Source of the DNA: an uncultured Lentisphaeria bacterium
GTDB lineage: Bacteria; Verrucomicrobiota; Lentisphaeria; JABSQK01; CAJWLW01
Length of the DNA: 17,460 bases
NCBI GenBank assembly: GCA_913042885.1
Contig: CAJWLW010000073.1
Span: 1 to 17,460 of the forward strand
Reading direction: 5' to 3'
Of this stretch, positions 13,400 through 17,460 are shown piece by piece (within the stretch, counting starts at the first letter, position 1; every line of letters starts with the position of its first letter). The notes below the pieces were generated by a model. That model saw only the letters and a list, made by a program, of their open reading frames with translations, was not told where the DNA came from and did not search any database. A program made the translations under genes and the position numbers.

Positions 13400-15007
13400 A
13401 TGAAGAACGCAATCGGAAGTTGGGCCGGACTGATATGGACGCTGCCGCTTACCGCGATGTTGGTATGCATGGTTGCAGGGGCGGACACGGTGCTGCTCGA
13501 GGATGACTTCGGGTCGTCCGGTACCCCCATTGACACCCTGAAGTGGCAGTCGCACACGGCGCCGGCCTACCCGGACGTCACCTGGCGCGATAATGCCGGT
13601 GACGGGGAACCGGTTCTCGACGGCCGGAACGGTACCCGGAAACTGATGCACAGCCAGGAGCTGTTCACCGGCTCGGTGGCGGAGCCGATCGTGCGCGGCG
13701 AGTTCACCCTCGAGGCCTTCTTCGGTAACGAACTGCCCGCCAATTACAATACGTTTGGCTTTGTACCCAGCGGCAGCATCTGGCCTGGGTCCAGCCACAG
13801 TGCCGTCTGCTGGCGGCTGGCGCCGGTAGCGCACAGCGATTCGGGTCAGGGCATGAGAGTCTGGCCTTACTGGACCTTGTCGCCGGATGGCGGCCCGAGC
13901 TGGGGCTTCGAGCACGCGGGCATCGAGACGGTCGTCTTTGCCAGCCCGGACCAGGCAACGCCGGGTACCCGGTTGCGGATCGACTGGAATCCCGATGAAA
14001 ACCTGGCGGCGTGGTTCATCGACGGCGAGCTGGTGCAGGCCACGACCACCGACGTCATGGGCGCCGGCACACCGTTCACCATGAGTGAGTTCACCTTTGA
14101 CGCGCAGAGCGGCGCCTACTTCATCGACGATGTCCTCGTAGTGGGCGACGACGCGGACAATCCGCCGGGTTCGATCGTGCTGCTGGCCGACGATTTCGGG
14201 CGGACCACGCATCCGATCAACACCAACATCTGGGCGCTCACGGGGTCGCCCTCGAAGAACTGGACCGATGCGAACGACACCAAGATCGTCGTGACAGGAG
14301 GCAGCCGCAGCGATATCAGCAGCCATGACGTGTTCCTGCCCTCGAGCACTTCGGTGATGGTCGCCGAGTTCGAGCTGGACGCGTTCTGGGGCCTCGCGGA
14401 GTTCTATGGCGAAACCAGCGTGATCGGATTCGTGCGCAACGGCGAGCTCTTTGGTCCCGAGGCGGAACAGGACGCGACGGGCTGGCGGCTCATGGTCCAA
14501 GGGGGCGTCTTGCATGCCGCGCCGTATATCACGTCGCCGATGAGCGACGGCGAGTACACCGGCACGGCCATTGCCGTGCAGGCCGGTGACTTCCTTGCCG
14601 TCGAATGGGACCCCGGTGTGTCAGGAACGTTCTCAATCAACGGTGTACCGATGGAGGTGGTCGTCGACGGCACGGAATACGGGGCGCTGCCGTGGACCGT
14701 GAATGTCCCCACCGCCGCCAGCGAATTTGCCACCTACATGCAGACCACCACGCGCATACAGCTCGACAACATCGTGGTAATGACCGCCGACGCCGGCTGC
14801 ACCAATTGCGACGACGTGCGGACGCAGGTTTTCGAGGAACTGTGCATAGCGGCAGCGACCAATCCGCCAACCAGCTTCCAGGCACTGCTTGCACAGGTCA
14901 GCGCGATCGCTGCCGGCATCCTGGCGGAGACCAACGTCTGCACGCTGCCGCCCGGCGGCGATGACTGCCAGGCTTTCATCGAAGCTGAGTTCGCGGCTCC
15001 TCAGTGA
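13400..15007 (+). CDS. Secreted protein with two tandem lectin-like domains and Cys-containing C-terminal module
   Basis: A 535-residue exported protein. AGGAG six bases before ATG 13400 fixes the start. Residues 1-28 are a signal peptide (SWAGLIWTLPLTAMLVCMVAGA). Two homologous beta-rich domains follow, at about 30-250 and 259-463. Landmarks repeat in order: VLLEDDFG/VLLADDFG, GTPIDTLKW/THPINTNIW, EFTLEAFFG/EFELDAFWG, NTFGFVPSG/SVIGFVRNG, LRIDWNPDE/LAVEWDPGV and YFIDDVLVV/IQLDNIVVM. This order, ending in a DD(V/I)xV strand, is typical of concanavalin-like (LamG/laminarinase-type) jelly rolls, which bind or cleave glycans; I see no clear catalytic Glu pair. Residues 470-507 are the helical C-terminal module also found in the beta-helix protein at 4496-6280, and a short Cys-containing tail ends the protein. 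It is monocistronic, with its own promoter and a strong terminator. A role as a surface or secreted glycan-binding protein is inferred. Confidence 0.9.
   Translation: MKNAIGSWAGLIWTLPLTAMLVCMVAGADTVLLEDDFGSSGTPIDTLKWQSHTAPAYPDVTWRDNAGDGEPVLDGRNGTRKLMHSQELFTGSVAEPIVRGEFTLEAFFGNELPANYNTFGFVPSGSIWPGSSHSAVCWRLAPVAHSDSGQGMRVWPYWTLSPDGGPSWGFEHAGIETVVFASPDQATPGTRLRIDWNPDENLAAWFIDGELVQATTTDVMGAGTPFTMSEFTFDAQSGAYFIDDVLVVGDDADNPPGSIVLLADDFGRTTHPINTNIWALTGSPSKNWTDANDTKIVVTGGSRSDISSHDVFLPSSTSVMVAEFELDAFWGLAEFYGETSVIGFVRNGELFGPEAEQDATGWRLMVQGGVLHAAPYITSPMSDGEYTGTAIAVQAGDFLAVEWDPGVSGTFSINGVPMEVVVDGTEYGALPWTVNVPTAASEFATYMQTTTRIQLDNIVVMTADAGCTNCDDVRTQVFEELCIAAATNPPTSFQALLAQVSAIAAGILAETNVCTLPPGGDDCQAFIEAEFAAPQ
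14807..14920 (+). other. Shared C-terminal module, copy B (C-x11-C-x5-NPP)
   Basis: These codons encode CDDVRTQVFEELC through NPPTSFQALLAQVSAIAAGI. Both Cys, the NPP and the AL-x-A-x4-IA helix fall at the same spacings as in copy A at 4547-4660. The proteins upstream of the two copies have different folds, so this is a separable module rather than general homology. Confidence 0.75.
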
Positions 15008-15033
15008 AGTCGTCGGTCACGGATGCGAGAGTC

Positions 15034-15073
15034 AAAGAGCTTCGCCCCCAATGCGGGGCGAAGCTCTTTTTTT
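15034..15073 (+). terminator. Rho-independent terminator after the two-domain secreted protein
   Basis: A 15-base-pair perfect stem (AAAGAGCTTCGCCCC at 15034-15048 and its complement at 15055-15069) with a 6-base loop runs into seven T (15067-15073), 27 bases after the stop codon. Confidence 0.92.
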
Positions 15074-15080
15074 GCTCATG

Positions 15081-15359
15081 GCGGTGTAACCCGGATGCTC
15101 GCGAATCCCCTTCGTTGCGGTACTTTCTGAGCCAACGCGTCGCCGAACGCTTTGATGATGTCGATCTGCCGACAAGCACCCGAGTCGATTAACTGCGCCA
15201 CGACCAGTTTGATATTGCCGCGTGGCGTCGGCGTCATGCGAATAGATCGGATGCGTGCCCAGATAGTACTCCCAGCTTCGGTCCTCACGCCAGACGCTGA
15301 CGAGTTCATTGATCGGGGTTCCTCCGGCAGGTATAGAGTGATAGAATAGTCTGTTCCAT
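15081..15359 (-). pseudogene. Transposase N-terminal remnant (helix-turn-helix), multiply frameshifted
   Basis: Reading the minus strand from ATG 15359 gives MEQTILSLY. After a frame change it continues GTPINELVSVWREDRSWEYY and LGTHPIYSHDADATR (15319-15218), then in another frame NIKLVVAQLIDSGACRQIDI and IKAFG (15216-15142), then in the third SATRWLRKYRNEG from about 15146. Put together this resembles the N-terminal helix-turn-helix region of an insertion-sequence transposase (recruitment motif GACRQxDIxxAFG, then a second helix RxLRKYRxEG). At least three frame changes have occurred and there is no DDE catalytic part, so it is dead. It begins just beyond the terminator at 15034-15073. I cannot assign the IS family or see terminal repeats. 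Confidence 0.6.
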
Positions 15360-15569
15360 GGCACCTTATCTCCTACGCCTGCGGGCGTGTTTTGCAGGGG
15401 GGGAGGTACCACTTTTTTCCCCGCTCACAGGACGTTAGAAAACCGGTCGAATCACCGATATTCGGCGCCGCTACACGGTTCCTGTCGCCGTTGGCGCCGG
15501 TGTCGAGATCAGGAGTTCTGAAATTGGTGCATCTCCGTTGGATCAGCAGGGGAGATTGATGGTCCCGTC

Positions 15570-16932
15570 ATGAAAGGCATGCCCACAGGAACCGCTGGAC
15601 GCTTTCTCCTAGAGACAGTCTATCTCGTCCATCACTCGCACATGGACATCGGATACACCGATCTGGCGGATGAGGTGCGCGAGCAACACCTATCTCATCG
15701 AGGCCGTGGCGGTGCCGTCTCTGGGTTATCGCGTCCTCATGGCTGAATGGGAAGAAGACCCACAGCCGTGGATGGATTCCAGTTCTCACACGCTTCCCAC
15801 TTGCCCAGCCGCATTGGAATCGGATCAGCTGGTGCTGTCGCTCGACCCGGCCACGGGCGCCATCCGCCAAGTTCAAGAGAAGGGCACCAACCGGACCTGG
15901 CTGACGGGGTCTTCCCCGAACGGTTTGGGCGAGTTCCAGTACGCCCAAGTGACAAATGTCTCACCGACCACGGAGTCTTCGGGAATGGCCGGCGGAATCA
16001 ACCACCAATGGGTCAACGGGAAACTGGGCCGCGTGTGGTGCAGTGTGGATGGCCCGTTAGTGACCGGTTTGGCCCGCGAACGGGTCTTCGAGTTGCCGGG
16101 GCGAACGGTTCGCGTCACGGAAGAGCTTCGCTTGTATCCGGGCCAGCGGCGCATTGATTTTCGCTACCGGATCGACAAGCCGGAAACCGCTGAGAAAGAA
16201 GCTTGTTACATCTGGTTCGGGTTAGATCTTCCGGAAGCGGTGTTCCGGTGTGATCAGGCGGTGGGCTGGATTGAGCCGCGGCGCGACCTGCTTGCGGGCG
16301 CCATGCAAGATGCGTTCTACGCGACGCAGTGGGCGGACCTTTCTACCTCAGCGCGTGGAGCCACTCTCGTCTGCCACGAGTCGCCGCTGATCCAGGTAGG
16401 TCGGCTCCGCACCTACGAATGGCGGGATACGCGGCCGTTCGTGGAAGACGGGAGCGCGTTGATTGCCTGGCCGTACCACAACTTGCAGCAAACCGACAAC
16501 CCGATCTGGCAGGATCTTCTGCTGAACGTCCAGTATTCGCTCTGCCTGCACGAGGACAGCGGGTTCGACCCGGTCCGGTGCGATCGTGACGCGGCAGCGG
16601 CGCTGGTCCCGTTGCGCGGGCAGCTCGTCAATGTGCGGCCCGGTGTAACCGCCAGCCGGTCCGGAATCGTATTGGAGTCGAAAACGGTGCGGTGGATCGG
16701 CTGTCACTTACTGCCGGACAGCCAGACGATCTGCGTCCGGCTCGAGGAACGCGCGGGGCAGGACGCGGAAGCGGTCTTGAGCTTCGATGAGGAGGTGGAG
16801 TGGACGCGTAAAACGGCCACATTTTTTGGTGGCGAGAACGATGGTCTGTTGCTGAAGCCGGAAGGCCGCCGCTTGCGTGTGCCCCTCGGACCATTCGAGC
16901 TGGCAACGGTGTTGGTTCGCTTTCGTGAGTAA
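15570..16932 (+). pseudogene. GH38 alpha-mannosidase-like gene with the catalytic middle deleted
   Basis: From ATG 15570 the frame reads MKGMPTGTAGRFLLETVYLV then HHSHMDIGYTDLADEVREQH. The HSHMD with GYTD is the N-terminal zinc-binding motif of glycoside hydrolase family 38 (His24 and Asp26 as ligands). This frame stops at 15744-15746. In the next frame coding quality begins at about 15690 (NTYLIEAVAVPSLGYRVLMA) and continues intact to the stop at 16930-16932 with LSLDPATGAIRQVQEKGTNR, RTVRVTEELRLYPGQRRIDF, WIEPRRDLLAGAMQDAFYAT and PYHNLQQTDNPIWQDLLLNV, matching the C-terminal beta-sandwich region of such mannosidases. Family members usually have 800 or more residues; here the stretch holding the nucleophile Asp and the remaining zinc ligands, several hundred residues, is absent and the junction changes frame. 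The C-terminal half has no internal stops, which suggests a recent deletion or a join of two gene pieces. An ATG at 15670 could in theory begin a 420-residue product with no catalytic domain. Confidence 0.75.
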
Positions 16933-16998
16933 CACGCACCGGTAAAACCAAACGAGGCGACAACCATGCGGAAAGAGTTTCGAGGAGGATAGACAGAC

Positions 16999-17101
16999 AT
17001 GATAATCGGTAATCCAAGTATGTTTAGTTTCAACCAGTACGCGCTGGAGGAAGCGCTGCCCCTTATGGCCCGGTTGGGTTACCAGGGGATCGAGTTGTGT
17101 G
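16999..17101 (+). pseudogene. Sugar phosphate isomerase/epimerase N-terminal fragment
   Basis: After a good ribosome binding site (GAGGAGG at 16982-16988) ATG 16999 opens MIIGNPSMFSFNQYALEEAL then PLMARLGYQGIELCEP. This is the first beta-alpha-beta unit of the xylose-isomerase-like TIM-barrel family (sugar phosphate isomerase/epimerase), in which the I-E-L strand end carries an active-site residue. At about 17099 protein likeness moves to another frame and another family; the first frame runs on without sense to a TAG at 17215-17217. Only about 36 of the usual 250-300 residues remain. It follows the GH38 remnant by 66 bases on the same strand. Confidence 0.6.
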
Positions 17102-17238
17102 AGCCAGGCGTTCGTCAGTCTCGGTGTCGAAGTGGTCACCAATACGTCCACCGAAGGGTCGGCCTATGGCGCTGCCCTGGCCGCAGCGGTGGGCGCGGGT
17201 TTCTTCAAGACCTTTGATGAGGCCGCTGAAAAGACCAT
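17099..17238 (+). pseudogene. Xylulokinase (FGGY carbohydrate kinase) C-terminal fragment
   Basis: The frame from GTG 17099 reads VSQAFVSLGVEVVTNTSTEG then SAYGAALAAAVGAGFFKTFD and EAAEKTI. The EGSAYGAALAAAVGAG motif is the ATP-domain signature near the C-terminus of FGGY kinases, nearest to xylulokinase. Only about 46 residues are present and nothing of the preceding 400. It abuts the isomerase fragment on its left and a minus-strand aldo/keto reductase fragment on its right. Confidence 0.6.
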
Positions 17239-17356
17239 CCGACTTGAGCTCGGCCCACAGATCGGCGTGGATCAGATGCTTGAAGTTGTCCACGTTCCTC
17301 TTGACCTGTTCCGGTTTGAAGGCGCCGGGAATGACGCTGACGACGGACGGGTGGCC
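17238..17356 (-). pseudogene. Aldo/keto reductase C-terminal fragment, opposite strand
   Basis: On the minus strand, from about 17356, the frame reads GHPSVVSVIPGAFKPEQVKR then NVDNFKHLIHADLWAELKSD and GL. The HPxVxSVIPGAxxPEQVxxN motif followed by PxxLWxELKxxGL is the C-terminal NADP-binding end of aldo/keto reductases. The frame then runs out of likeness where the xylulokinase fragment begins on the other strand. About 40 of roughly 320 residues remain. Confidence 0.6.
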
Positions 17357-17392
17357 AACGGCTGCATGCATGTCGTTCCCGGCAGCCAAAGG
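17357..17392 (+). pseudogene. Possible phytanoyl-CoA dioxygenase (PhyH) fragment
   Basis: The plus-strand codons from 17357 read NGCMHVVPGSQR. NGC(M/L)xV(I/V)PGSH is the motif holding the distal metal-binding His of PhyH-type non-haem iron oxygenases; here Gln stands where that His normally is. It begins exactly where the aldo/keto reductase likeness ends. With only 12 residues the call is tentative. Confidence 0.35.
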
Positions 17393-17460
17393 AGATCCGC
17401 GCTTTTTGCCGGCGGCCAGAAAGAAGGAATTAGAGGAATTGGCTCAAAATCCCGACGCCC
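17370..17460 (+). CDS. Unidentified open frame running off the right edge (partial)
   Basis: In a second frame, ATG 17370 opens MSFPAAKGDPRFLPAARKKE then LEELAQNPDA and remains open to the window edge. It looks protein-like (a basic helix RKKELEELAQ), but only 30 residues are visible, there is no clear ribosome binding site, and it overlaps the PhyH-like fragment. It may be a real gene start, another fragment, or the same dioxygenase fragment after a frameshift. I do not recognise it. Confidence 0.3.
   Translation, partial: MSFPAAKGDPRFLPAARKKELEELAQNPDA

Noticed and set aside
13376..14515. Open minus-strand frame of 379 residues opposite the two-domain secreted protein
   Set aside because: The plus-strand gene has a strong ribosome binding site, signal peptide, internal domain repeat and terminator.
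15397..15403. Seven-G run as a further slippage site
   Set aside because: It lies outside any readable gene, so no effect on expression can be argued.
16966..16992. Tiny frame MRKEFRGG before the isomerase fragment, as a possible leader peptide
   Set aside because: It simply spans the ribosome binding site of ATG 16999; no stem-loops or regulatory codons support attenuation.
1..17460. CRISPR arrays, tRNA or rRNA genes, restriction or toxin-antitoxin systems, reverse transcriptase-based diversification
   Set aside because: I saw no regularly spaced repeats, no tRNA-like cloverleaf sequence and no protein with motifs of such systems on either strand.

Overview
The window looks like part of a bacterial genome from the PVC group, most like Lentisphaerota/Kiritimatiellota or a planctomycete relative. 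This is inferred from a pseudopilin with an [20 protein letters not shown] leader followed by an ALNKAKGKA motif, several large secreted beta-helix and beta-sandwich proteins, and a high-G+C, carbohydrate-oriented gene set. No rRNA or tRNA gene, or other marker that would fix the taxon, is present.

Layout. (1) Positions 1-4300, minus strand: an apparent operon with its own sigma70-like promoter and a palindrome inside it (4268-4296). The order is pseudopilin, then a sugar-binding protein fused to a MalF-type permease, then a MalG-type permease cut by the window edge. This is a carbohydrate importer in which binding protein and one permease are a single polypeptide. (2) 4433-6531, minus: a secreted beta-helix protein with a clear promoter/operator and a strong terminator. 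(3) 6733-9432, plus: a second, larger secreted beta-helix protein carrying a compositionally different, phage-like insert and a C-terminal beta-sandwich. (4) 9769-10680, plus: a PfkB-family sugar kinase. (5) 10859-11309: a frameshifted, start-less carbohydrate-binding module. (6) 11517-13034: an uncharacterised, probably alpha/alpha-toroid protein. (7) 13400-15007: a secreted protein made of two tandem lectin-like domains, with its own promoter, ribosome binding site and terminator. (8) 15080-17460: a decayed or rearranged zone. It holds a transposase relic, a GH38 alpha-mannosidase that has lost its catalytic middle, and then a run of very short fragments of a sugar isomerase, a xylulokinase, an aldo/keto reductase (opposite strand) and a phytanoyl-CoA dioxygenase joined end to end.

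The most interesting signal is a C-terminal module of about 38 residues shared, without gaps, by two otherwise unrelated secreted proteins (4496-6280 minus and 13400-15007 plus). The pattern is C-x11-C-x5-NPP-x-S-x2-AL-x-A-x4-IA. The same two genes also share a promoter core (TTGCAATYGAC with a -10 box 17 bases after TTGCAA) and each ends in a strong hairpin terminator. I infer a co-regulated set of exported proteins with a common C-terminal sorting, anchoring or pairing tag.

As a whole the window reads as a glycan-use island (binding, import, sugar kinase, mannosidase, isomerase) that is being remodelled, with G-homopolymers, frameshifts and gene fragments concentrated in its right half.
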